Assembly: GCF_002095395.1 (NCBI RefSeq)
Contig: NZ_MJEI01000105.1
Span: forward strand, 248,001 to 312,000
Direction of reading: 5' to 3'
Origin: Williamsia sp. 1135
GTDB lineage: Bacteria; Actinomycetota; Actinomycetes; Mycobacteriales; Mycobacteriaceae
DNA: 64,000 nucleotides
The notes beneath the pieces are model-generated. The model was not told where the DNA came from. It was given only the letters and a program-made list of their open reading frames with translations, and did not search any database. Each line of letters begins with the position of its first letter. Position 1 is the stretch's first letter. The translations under genes and the position numbers were made by a program. This document shows, one piece after another, positions 19,201 through 26,612 of the stretch.

Positions 19201-20062
19201 CGCCGAGCGCGATGATGGCCACCATGCCGATCTGGGGTACTGCGGCGAGCGTCGGTGCGAATCGCGCGTTGATCTTCGCCGACCGCATCCGGCGGGCATA
19301 GAGTCGCCGCCCGAAGCCGACGAGTTCGTCCACCGCTCGTTCTTCCTGGCCGAACCCTTTGACCACCCGCACCCCGGTGACGGTCTCTTCGACGTGCTGG
19401 GCGAGGTCCGCCGCCGATTGTTGTGCGGACCAGGTCGCGGCGAAGAGTTTCTTGCGGCTCGCGAACGCGACGACCGCCGCCGTCGGGATCACCAACAGGG
19501 CCACGAGCGTCAACGGTGGTGAGAGGTAGAACATCACGCCGAGAGCGAGGACAACCTGCACCGCGGCGCCGAGAGAGAGCGGGACCATGGCCAGCAACCC
19601 CTGTACGAGCTGTAGGTCCGTGATGGACCTCGAGACCACCTGGCCGGTACGGATCTGGTCCTGCGCGGCGCCACCGAGTCGGAGCACGCTGCTCAGCAGC
19701 GACAATCGCAGCGAGTTCTGGACATTCAGCGACAAACGGCCTGCGGTCACACGTCTGCCGTATTGGCAGCCGAAACGCACGAAGGCGAGCACAGCCATCG
19801 CTACCGCGATGGCCCCGATCGTGTATCCGTGGGACGCCGCGCCCGTCGCCTCGTCGATGGCTGCCTTGGTCAGCAGCGGTACGGTCAGGTCGATCAGGAC
19901 GGCCAGGCCGGTGACGCTGAGGGTGATCGCAACCAGACGGCGGTGCCGCAGACACTCACGACCCAGTCGCCGGATCCAGCGATCGGTGAGCTGGGACCCT
20001 TCGGGCTTGTTCGTCCGGCCCCCTTCGGGACGGGTGAGACGGACCCCTTCGGTTCGGGTCAA
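16226..20062 (-). CDS. Fused tandem ABC exporter (two TMD-NBD halves in one chain)
   Basis: A 1278-residue chain holding two complete type IV exporter halves. NBD1: Walker A GRPGSGKST near 394, LSGGQRQR near 511, Walker B LILDDATSAVD with Asp where the catalytic Glu is expected. NBD2: GETGAGKST near 1067, signature LSSGQRQL, Walker B LLLDEATATLD with Glu. One degenerate and one complete ATP site is the pattern of heterodimeric exporters such as TM287/288. The TTG start at 20062 overlaps the upstream stop by 4 bases. M. tuberculosis Rv1273c/Rv1272c, as two separate halves, are a possible counterpart. Substrate unknown. Confidence 0.9.
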   Translation of the reverse strand: MTRTEGVRLTRPEGGRTNKPEGSQLTDRWIRRLGRECLRHRRLVAITLSVTGLAVLIDLTVPLLTKAAIDEATGAASHGYTIGAIAVAMAVLAFVRFGCQYGRRVTAGRLSLNVQNSLRLSLLSSVLRLGGAAQDQIRTGQVVSRSITDLQLVQGLLAMVPLSLGAAVQVVLALGVMFYLSPPLTLVALLVIPTAAVVAFASRKKLFAATWSAQQSAADLAQHVEETVTGVRVVKGFGQEERAVDELVGFGRRLYARRMRSAKINARFAPTLAAVPQIGMVAIIALGGYLTMNGSITVGTFLAFATYVTTMTGLARLLTSLLVSAQLARAAVERVYQVIDEPPDPALAATGRLPDGPLGLTLRDVGFTYPGASSPVLSGVDLDIAPGEVVAVVGRPGSGKSTLALLADRFHRPQTGIIELRGADRGFDVGDLAPDELRSAVGVVFDEPFLYSDTVAANIAPNAHVGKFDEDGPLPGGIESAARRAHADGFVSGLADGYRSVVGERGLTLSGGQRQRIALARALYADPRILILDDATSAVDAQTEAAIFTHLRTSTRTMLILAHRRSTLTLADRVAVLDAGRIIDVGTEAELTARCPLFRSLMSTDVDEVDDLEDEFSELLLPIEALWPSDAPAPVERRRRQAPPATLGVRGGGGMSGALGAMAPTPELLESVATLPPATEDPATDDTEIRTDRPDFSLRQLLRPVRWLLAVVVICISVDTLVSLAFPTIARYGIDGATDEQSGHLWIAAFAGLGAVAIGFIAAAVMTVITSRAGERVLYALRVRSYAHLQRLGLDYYERELSGRIMTRMTTDVDALSTFLQTGLSTAIVSSLTLVGVAVALILTDASLGLLMLAVFPPIVIATVVFRRIAARAYTRSRELVSEVNADFQENVGGVRTTQAYRHDGFAMAQFTARAAAYVRARMVSQQAISIFFPFITLMSDLATAGVIAFGAHQVAVGETSPGTLVAFVLYLGMLFGPVQQLSQVFDGYQQALVGLRRISDLLATRSRVRCPDGADGTAPASRADEHGFAGHAQLDGVGFRYPGAVRDALSDVDLDLPAGTSLALVGETGAGKSTIVKLLARFYDPTTGSVRMDGTDIRDFRLGHYRSRLGVVPQEPHLFTGTVADNIAFGRPQATHDEIVAAARAVGALSMIAELPGAMAHPIGERGQGLSSGQRQLIALARAELVNPDLLLLDEATATLDQATERRVMAAGRHLTGSRSSVIVAHRLATAARADRIAVVAGGRIVELGTHSELLSLNGRYHALWKAGIAPDEVPSQ

Positions 20063-20838
20063 CTAGACATCGGCCCGTCGTGACCGGACACGATCTGCGG
20101 GGCACCACCCGACACGATGTGCGGTGGCCCGCCCGCCGCGGGCCATGCCATCGGGGCCGGACCGAACACCTTGTGCGAGTTGTTCACGATGATCTTGCCG
20201 AGGGCACGGTTGCCCACACCACCGATCACCGCGCCGAAACCGGCAGGGAGCAGCTTCCCGAAGGCGAGCGGCAGCTTCTGCAGTGTGTACTTCTTGAAGT
20301 AGGTCTTGACCAGGCGTTTGTTGAGCGTCTTGAGGACCGGGGTGGGGATGACACCGCCGAAGGCGCGAGCCAGATTGCCGGACTTCGCTCCCAGCGAATC
20401 ACGCACCACCGCAAGGCCGGACTCGCCGAGTGCGACGGTCAACACCAGCGCCTTTCGGCGTTCGCGATCGGTGATCGGGATGCCGTGCACCTCGGCGACA
20501 GCCAGCGAGAGCAGCGCGGATGCCTCGATGAAGAAGACCGTCTCGGCGCCCAGCGAGGCGAATGACGCGACGGTCCCGATTCCGGGGAACGCGGCGGCCG
20601 CGCCGACCGCCCCGCCGGATCCGGTGACAGCCAGCAGGAATCGGTGCTCGAGGCGCTCGATGATCTGGGCGGGTGACTCGTAGGGGTGCTCGCGGCGCAG
20701 GTGGTGCACGTACTTGGCCACGGCAGGCGCCTGGAGGTGCTGAGCGTGGTCGACCAGGTTGTCGACCACACCCTCGGTCTTGCGGGCGGCGCCGACGACC
20801 TGGCCGTCACCGATGGAGGAGAGCTGTTTCTTTGCCAT
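20059..20838 (-). CDS. Conserved membrane-associated protein (possible Rv1249c-like)
   Basis: A 259-residue protein with a glycine/alanine-rich hydrophobic hairpin near 80-130 and a second hydrophobic patch with FGAVIGGVGNRALGKIIVNNS near 215. The tail is Gly/Pro-rich. I recognise no catalytic motif. M. tuberculosis has a membrane protein gene (Rv1249c) beside kgd, a possible counterpart. ATG 20838 is 7 bases after the upstream stop, and the stop overlaps the ABC exporter TTG, so it is co-translated with both. It might assist the exporter (inference only). Confidence 0.75.
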   Translation of the reverse strand: MAKKQLSSIGDGQVVGAARKTEGVVDNLVDHAQHLQAPAVAKYVHHLRREHPYESPAQIIERLEHRFLLAVTGSGGAVGAAAAFPGIGTVASFASLGAETVFFIEASALLSLAVAEVHGIPITDRERRKALVLTVALGESGLAVVRDSLGAKSGNLARAFGGVIPTPVLKTLNKRLVKTYFKKYTLQKLPLAFGKLLPAGFGAVIGGVGNRALGKIIVNNSHKVFGPAPMAWPAAGGPPHIVSGGAPQIVSGHDGPMSS

Positions 20839-20845
20839 GCGGAGT

Positions 20846-21898
20846 TCAGGCTCCTTGTCCGGCAGGTACGACTTCGCCGTCACGGGGTGGGGGCGGCGGG
20901 GTTCCGTCGCCGAAGGGTCTACCGCCGAGTTCTTCGCGGTGATGGGGACTGCGCCAGTTGGAGAGGTCGGGGCCGCGCGGCACGATCGCGGTCGGGTTTA
21001 TATCGGTGTGCACCATGTAGTAGTGCTGCTTGATCTGGGTGAAGTCGACGGTGTCGCCGAACCCGGGGGTCTGGAACAGATCGCGCGCATACGCCCACAA
21101 CACGGGCATCTCGCTCAATTTGCTGCGGTTGCACTTGAAGTGACCGTGGTACACCGGATCGAAGCGGGCCAGCGTCGTGAACAGTCGCACGTCGGCCTCG
21201 GTGATGGTGTCGCCCACCAGGTATCGCTGTTCGCGCAGGCGGTCGGACAACTGGTCGAGGCGTTCGAAGAGCCGGTCGTAGGCGACATCGTAGGCCCGCT
21301 GATCGCCGGCGAATCCACAGCGATAGACGCCGTTGTTGACGTCCTTGAAGACGACGTCGATGACCTCGTCGATCTCCTCTCGATGCCGCACCGGATACAG
21401 ATCGGGTGCGCCTTTGCGGTGGTGATCGACCCACTCGGTCGAGAATTCGAGGGTCATCTGCCGGAACTCGTTGGTCACCACCGCACCGGTCGGGATGTCG
21501 ACGATGGCGGGCACGGTGATACCTCGCGGGTAGTCGGGATATCGCTCGAGGTAGGCGTCCTTGAGGCGTGGGATCTCGAGCACCGGGTCGACGCCACCGG
21601 GATCGAGGTCGAACGTCCAGCTGTCGGAGTCGTGGGTGGGTCCGCACATCCCCATCGACAGCGCAGACTCGAGGCCGAGCAGTCGGCGCACGATGATCGC
21701 GCGATTGGCCCACGGGCAGGCCCGCGCGACGATCAGCCGGTAACGGCCCGGTTCGACCCGGAAGGTCTCGCCGGCGGGGCCGACGCCGTCGCGGGTGATC
21801 CGGTTGTCGATGTAGTTCGTGTCACGGACGAACTCCTCGCCGGTGGTCACATAGCTGCCGGGGGACTCGGTCCCCGCGTCTGCCTCCTCGATGCTCAT
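20846..21898 (-). CDS. Xi-class GST / glutathionyl-hydroquinone reductase-like (probably mycothiol-linked)
   Basis: A 350-residue thiol-transfer enzyme. The N-terminal thioredoxin-fold motif ARACPWANR puts the catalytic Cys at residue 61, the CPWA signature of the YqjG/ECM4 family. VPAIVDIPTGAVVTNEF is the substrate-binding strand-loop, and the C-terminal helical domain carries YLVGDTITEADVRLFTTLARFDPVYHGHFKCN. Such enzymes remove glutathione from hydroquinone adducts; this order of bacteria uses mycothiol, so the thiol partner probably differs (inference). First of three coupled genes, and divergent from padR, which starts 94 bases away. The tail ends in a poly-Pro stretch. Confidence 0.88.
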   Translation of the reverse strand: MSIEEADAGTESPGSYVTTGEEFVRDTNYIDNRITRDGVGPAGETFRVEPGRYRLIVARACPWANRAIIVRRLLGLESALSMGMCGPTHDSDSWTFDLDPGGVDPVLEIPRLKDAYLERYPDYPRGITVPAIVDIPTGAVVTNEFRQMTLEFSTEWVDHHRKGAPDLYPVRHREEIDEVIDVVFKDVNNGVYRCGFAGDQRAYDVAYDRLFERLDQLSDRLREQRYLVGDTITEADVRLFTTLARFDPVYHGHFKCNRSKLSEMPVLWAYARDLFQTPGFGDTVDFTQIKQHYYMVHTDINPTAIVPRGPDLSNWRSPHHREELGGRPFGDGTPPPPPRDGEVVPAGQGA

Positions 21899-21991
21899 CG
21901 CTCCCAGAGTAGTCGCTCGTCGCGGTTGGGCTTTGTGGGTTCGGAGCGGTACATTCCGTCCGGAGTATTCGGGTTGACGGGGGTGGGCACG

Positions 21992-22693
21992 ATGTCGGGG
22001 CGGCAGGGTCGAGCAGCACGCGTCGAGTTGACCCCTCTCGCGGTCCTCGTCCTGGGCCTCGTCACCGAACGGCCGATGCACCCGTACGAGATGTTCCAGA
22101 CCCTCGTCGAACGCCGGGAAGACCGATTCGCCAAGCTGCGCCCTGGCTCGCTCTACCACACCGTCGATCGTCTCCACGACCGAAAACTGCTGCTCGTCAG
22201 CGAGGTTCAGCGCGAGGGCAATCGGCCTGAGCGTACGGTCTATGCGATCACCGACGACGGCAGAGCGATGCTGCGCGACAACATCGCGGTCATGCTGAGC
22301 ACGCCTGCCGATGAATACCCGGCGCTGTATCTGGCGCTGGCCGAAGCGCACACGATCGGTCGTGGTGAGGTCGTCGATCTCCTCGAACAGCGACTGCACG
22401 CCATGCAGAACCATCTGGATGCGATCGACGCGGAGGTTTCGCTCGCAGAAGCGAGGGAATTACCGGAGATGTTCATGCTCGACGCCGGCTGTCGGCGGGT
22501 CGCACTGGCAGCCCAGATCGCATGGATCGGGCAGTTGCGCGACCGTCTCGCAACGGGACAACTGATGTGGCTCGACGAATGGCACCGCCGAGCGAACAAC
22601 GAACACCACGACGAGCGCCACCATGCAGACAGCCACCACGCAGACGAGGCACCGACCCCGGGGTCGGGCACACCATCACGGAACGAGGTCTGA
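21992..22693 (+). CDS. PadR-family transcriptional regulator with His-rich tail
   Basis: A 233-residue regulator: winged helix at 10-90 with LGLVTERPMHPYEMFQTLVERRED and KLRPGSLYHTVDRLHDRKLL, then an alpha-helical dimerisation region. The last 25 or so residues are unusual, with EHHDERHHADSHHADE, which could bind metal. ATG 21992 leads directly into the family start; the same frame is open far upstream as a shadow. It ends 3 bases before the drug exporter gene, so it probably autoregulates that pair and may also act on the divergent reductase operon. Confidence 0.88.
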   Translation: MSGRQGRAARVELTPLAVLVLGLVTERPMHPYEMFQTLVERREDRFAKLRPGSLYHTVDRLHDRKLLLVSEVQREGNRPERTVYAITDDGRAMLRDNIAVMLSTPADEYPALYLALAEAHTIGRGEVVDLLEQRLHAMQNHLDAIDAEVSLAEARELPEMFMLDAGCRRVALAAQIAWIGQLRDRLATGQLMWLDEWHRRANNEHHDERHHADSHHADEAPTPGSGTPSRNEV

Positions 22694-22696
22694 TCG

Positions 22697-24232
22697 ATGA
22701 GCAGTCCCACCGCGGCTCCCACCGCACCGATCTCCACCAGGCCCTGGCTCGCGCTCGGCGCCCTGTGTATCGGCTTCTTCATGATCTTGGTCGACATGAC
22801 AATCGTGGCGGTCGCCCAGCCCGCGATCCAACGAGCGCTGGACACCGACGTCAACGGCGTCATCTGGGTCTCCAGTGCGTATCTGTTGACCTACGCGGTG
22901 CCGATGCTGGTTGCCGGGCGACTCGGCGACCGGTTCGGCCCCAAGCGCACCTACCAGCTCGGCCTGATCGTCTTCACCGTCGCCAGCGTGCTGTGCGGGC
23001 TGGCTCAGTCGATCGAGATGCTCATTCTCGCCCGCGGTCTGCAGGGGGTGGGCGCGGCACTGATCACCCCCCAGACGATGGCGCTCATCACGAGGATGTT
23101 TCCCGCCGAGAAACGCGGTGCGGCGATGGGGGTGTGGGGGACAGTGGCCGGTGTGGCCACGCTGCTCGGCCCGCTGGCCGGTGGCATCCTGGTCGACGGT
23201 CTCGGTTGGGAATGGATCTTCTTCGTCAACGTCCCGGTCGGGATCATCGGTCTGGTGCTGGCCTGGAAGCTCGTCCCCACCGTGCCCACCAACAAGCGCA
23301 ACTTCGATCTGATCGGGGTGGCGCTGAGCGGTATCGGCATGACTGCCTTGGTATTCGGTATCCAGGATGGCGAGAAGTACCACTGGGCGCCCTGGATCTG
23401 GGCCCTCATCGGGATCGGGGTCGCCGTCATGGGCCTGTTCGTCTACTGGCAGCACAAGATCCTGCAGGTACGGTCGTCCGCCGAACCGTTGGTACCGTTG
23501 AAACTCTTCCTCGACCGCAATTTCTCGCTCGCCAGTCTCGGCATCGCGACGATGGGATTCGCGACGGCCGGGATGATGGTGCCGCTCATGTATTACCTGC
23601 AGTTGGTCGGCGGCCTGTCTCCGACCGAATCGGCCGTGGTCACCGTCCCCATGGCAGTCCTGACCGGTGTGCTCGCCCCGATCGTGGGCCGACAGGTGGA
23701 CAAGGTCAATCCGCGCAACATCATCGCGACGGCATTGCTGCTCAACGCGATAGCGATTGCCTGGCTCGGCGTGATCGCCACCCCCACCACACCGATCTGG
23801 CAGCTGCTCCTGCCGGTGTCGCTGATGGGTGTCGCCAGTTCCGGCATCTGGGCACCACTGGGTGCGACAGCGACCCGCAATCTGCCGATGAGCAGCGCCG
23901 GCGCGGGAGCCGGCGTCTACAACACGACCCGGCTCATCGGCTCGGTGCTCGGAAGCGCCGCTGTCGGTGCCCTGATGCAGACCCGCATCGCCGCCGAGGT
24001 GCCGGCATTCGGCGCGCAGTCGATGGACGCGGTGGTGGGCCAACTGCCCGAAGCGGTGCGGGACGGCTTCTCCTCGGCCATGGGCCAGTCGTTGTTCCTG
24101 CCTGCCGCCGCACTACTGCTGGGTGTGGTGGCCGCGACCTTCATGGCCAAGCCGCGTCACATGATTGCGCCGGCGGACAAAAGGCCGGTCGAGACCGAGT
24201 CCGCTGCGGCAGCGGCCGCGACGCGGGATTGA
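22697..24232 (+). CDS. DHA2-family MFS drug exporter
   Basis: Proton-driven multidrug exporter of the EmrB/QacA type, 511 residues with about 14 membrane segments. The antiporter motif C is present (VAGVATLLGPLAGGIL, around 150-165), as is the loop motif A-like GRLGDRFGPKRTYQLG. It follows padR by 3 bases. M. tuberculosis has a DHA2 exporter gene (Rv1250) next to the kgd/Rv1249c block, so this may be the counterpart. Substrate cannot be read from sequence. Confidence 0.92.
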   Translation: MSSPTAAPTAPISTRPWLALGALCIGFFMILVDMTIVAVAQPAIQRALDTDVNGVIWVSSAYLLTYAVPMLVAGRLGDRFGPKRTYQLGLIVFTVASVLCGLAQSIEMLILARGLQGVGAALITPQTMALITRMFPAEKRGAAMGVWGTVAGVATLLGPLAGGILVDGLGWEWIFFVNVPVGIIGLVLAWKLVPTVPTNKRNFDLIGVALSGIGMTALVFGIQDGEKYHWAPWIWALIGIGVAVMGLFVYWQHKILQVRSSAEPLVPLKLFLDRNFSLASLGIATMGFATAGMMVPLMYYLQLVGGLSPTESAVVTVPMAVLTGVLAPIVGRQVDKVNPRNIIATALLLNAIAIAWLGVIATPTTPIWQLLLPVSLMGVASSGIWAPLGATATRNLPMSSAGAGAGVYNTTRLIGSVLGSAAVGALMQTRIAAEVPAFGAQSMDAVVGQLPEAVRDGFSSAMGQSLFLPAAALLLGVVAATFMAKPRHMIAPADKRPVETESAAAAAATRD

Positions 24233-24290
24233 CCAGTGAGGACGCGTTGCCCGGTTGACGCGATTGCCGCTGCGATATGTACTGTGCGCC

Positions 24291-24935
24291 ATGCGCAGTG
24301 ACGTCCCGGGATCACGACGATTGTCGATGGAGGCCCGGCGTGCGCAGTTGATCAACTGTGCCCTCGCGCTGGCCGATCGCGGCGGGATGAGCGCGGTCAC
24401 CGTGCGCGGCGTTGCCGAAGAGGCCAAGGTCTCGCTCGGTGTCGTGCACTACTGCTTCGACGACAAAGAGCAACTCGTCGCGGCGATGATCGAAAAGGTG
24501 GTCGCCGAACAACTCGAGGCCCTGTTGGCGTCGGTGCCGACTGTAAATCTGGGTACCGGCCGAGAGGCGTTGCGAGAGTGGATACAAGAAGCTCTCATCG
24601 CGGTGTGGCGACGGGCGTCCGAGTTCCCGAATCGGTGGCTGTTGATGCTCGAATCGATGTTGTTCTCGCTGCGGCAGCCGACCGAGTCGGCGTCGGCGGG
24701 GCAGGCGAAGATGCAGAACGAGATCGCCGAGAAGTACGGACACGCCTATCTCCGCGAAATCGGGGATCGCTGCGAGATGCGGTGGGAGGTGTCGGAGCGG
24801 ATTCTTGTCCGCTCTGCGTTGCAGACTTTGTTCGGAACGGTCCAGTGGTGGCTCGTGGACCGCGACGATGACGCAGCCCGTGCATCTCTCGCCCAGATCG
24901 CCGGCTGGATCGCCGCGAGCGCCACACCGCGCTGA
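24291..24935 (+). CDS. TetR-family transcriptional regulator
   Basis: A 214-residue regulator; HTH at about 25-65 (MSAVTVRGVAEEAKVSLGVVHYCFDDKEQLVAAM) and a C-terminal TetR_C-like domain with Trp-rich segments. ATG 24291 is preferred to an upstream TTG (24255): that TTG is part of a TTGACG box, with TGTACT at 24278-24283, 17 bases apart and 7 bases before the ATG, suggesting a leaderless mRNA. It follows the DHA2 exporter by 58 bases on the same strand, so that exporter is a possible target. Confidence 0.85.
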   Translation: MRSDVPGSRRLSMEARRAQLINCALALADRGGMSAVTVRGVAEEAKVSLGVVHYCFDDKEQLVAAMIEKVVAEQLEALLASVPTVNLGTGREALREWIQEALIAVWRRASEFPNRWLLMLESMLFSLRQPTESASAGQAKMQNEIAEKYGHAYLREIGDRCEMRWEVSERILVRSALQTLFGTVQWWLVDRDDDAARASLAQIAGWIAASATPR

Positions 24936-24941
24936 CGCGGT

Positions 24942-26510
24942 TCAGCTGCGGACGGTCACACCGATCGTGTCGAGTCCACTGGCTCCATCGGGGACCGAGG
25001 GGGCCTTGGTCTCGGTCTGCGGATTCCCCTCGCCGTCGATGGCGCGGACGGTCAACTGGTGGCGGCCGGGCTCTGCGTCCCACTCCCACTTCCACAACCG
25101 CCACGCGTCGACCAGGTCGGGGTCGATCAGTTCGGCGTCCTGCCACCGGCCGTCGTCGACGCGCACCTGCACCGCGCTGATGCCGCGGCCCTGGGCCCAG
25201 GCGACCCCGCCGACGGTGACCGGTCCCGTCGAGACCGACGAGTTGGGGCGTGGGACGTCGATACGCGAACTCGTTTTGATCGGTCCCTTTTCGGCCCACC
25301 CCAGGGTCGTCCAATATGCCTGTGCGCGATCGAATCTGGTGACCTCCAACGAGACGACCCACTTGGTCGCGGACACGTAGCCGTAGAGCCCCGGGACCAC
25401 CATCCGAACCGGGTACCCGTGCTCGATCGGCAGAGGCTCACCGTTCATCCCGACTGCGAGCATGGCGTCACGGCCGTCGGTGAGTGCAGCCAGCGGGGTG
25501 CCGGCCGTCCAGCCGTCGGCGCTGGTCGAGAGCACCATGTCCGCCTCCGCGGCGGGCCCTGCCGCGGCGATCAGGTCTCGAAGGCGGTAGCCGGTCCAGG
25601 TGGCATTGCCGACGAGATCGCCACCGACCGAGTTCGACACACAGGTGAGCGTCACGACAGCGTCGACAGCGGTGTGCTCGCGACGCAACTGGGCAAGGTC
25701 GATACGGACCTCCCGCTCGACCATGCCGTGGATGCGCAGCGACCAGCGTTCGCTGTCGACCTGCGGCACCGTGAGCGCGGTGTCGATGCGATAGAAGTCG
25801 TCGTTCGGGGTGAGGAAAGGTGTGCCGGGCGAGGCGCCCGGCGCCGCGGTGGTCACCGAGTTGGTTGCGGTCGGTACGTCGAACGCGGCGCGGTCCGCTC
25901 CGACATTGCCGACAGAACGTCGCAGGGCCACACCACCGAGGCCGGTGACGATCACACCGCCGCCGACTGCCCCCGCGCCGAGCAGGAACTTTCTCCTGTC
26001 GGTTGCGTCGGCCGCGTCGTCCGACCGTCCGATGCCGGCTCCGGCGTCTCGCGGAGTCGGGTCGGTGCGGGGTCGGATCCGACGTCTTAGTCCGCGCAGG
26101 GCGGCCAGACCCACCACGACCCCGAGGATCGTCGGCACCGCCCAGGTGATGTCTGCGGTCGGCCGCGTCGCCGCGGCGATGGAGCCCAGGACCCCGACGA
26201 GCGCGAACAGGACGAGCCCGACCGGTGGCCTGCGAAGTTCCGCAAGCCCGGCGCAGGCCGCCAGCGCCGCCATGATCAGCGCGATGAGCACCAGCAACGC
26301 CGGTTTGTCCGAGGTCCCGAACGCTTCGATGGCGAACTCGCGGGCGGCTTCGGGCGCACGATCGATGACCGCGCCACCGACTGCCGTGAGAGGAGCCGCG
26401 CCCCTGTCCACCAGCGGCGCGAGCACATAACCCACCCCGACACCCAAGGCGGCGCCGAGGATACCGGCGAGCGCGGCGGCCGCTGCGCCCTGGCGAGGAG
26501 TGAAGGACAT
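24942..26510 (-). CDS. Membrane-anchored sulfite-oxidase-family molybdopterin enzyme
   Basis: Oxidoreductase of 522 residues predicted to act outside the membrane. Four hydrophobic segments (about 8-30, 70-92, 96-113, 121-141) are followed by a basic cytoplasmic loop, then an internal twin-arginine motif DRRKFLLGAG (Arg 172-173) and a fifth segment. The Moco domain comes next, with LTCVSNSVGG providing the Cys ligand near 290, then a dimerisation domain with GVAWAQGRGISAVQVRVDDG. Topology fits Sec insertion of four helices and Tat export of the folded domain. Electron donor and acceptor unknown. It is divergent from the DUF7937-like gene. Confidence 0.88.
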   Translation of the reverse strand: MSFTPRQGAAAAALAGILGAALGVGVGYVLAPLVDRGAAPLTAVGGAVIDRAPEAAREFAIEAFGTSDKPALLVLIALIMAALAACAGLAELRRPPVGLVLFALVGVLGSIAAATRPTADITWAVPTILGVVVGLAALRGLRRRIRPRTDPTPRDAGAGIGRSDDAADATDRRKFLLGAGAVGGGVIVTGLGGVALRRSVGNVGADRAAFDVPTATNSVTTAAPGASPGTPFLTPNDDFYRIDTALTVPQVDSERWSLRIHGMVEREVRIDLAQLRREHTAVDAVVTLTCVSNSVGGDLVGNATWTGYRLRDLIAAAGPAAEADMVLSTSADGWTAGTPLAALTDGRDAMLAVGMNGEPLPIEHGYPVRMVVPGLYGYVSATKWVVSLEVTRFDRAQAYWTTLGWAEKGPIKTSSRIDVPRPNSSVSTGPVTVGGVAWAQGRGISAVQVRVDDGRWQDAELIDPDLVDAWRLWKWEWDAEPGRHQLTVRAIDGEGNPQTETKAPSVPDGASGLDTIGVTVRS

Positions 26511-26612
26511 GCGATCCAGTATCCGCGTCGGCGCCGCGTGCGGGTTGATCGGCCGATCGATGACCTACGATGTGAACTCTCGTGGGGCTCGGGGAGGAGA
26601 AGTCAGGCAGAT

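Noticed and set aside
21899-21991. A PadR operator in the gap before padR
   Set aside because: Only a short imperfect symmetry around TTCCGTCCGGAG was found, too weak to annotate.
22522-24258. A 578-codon plus-strand frame overlapping the DHA2 exporter
   Set aside because: It is a +1 shadow of the exporter, with no membrane helices and Arg-rich composition.
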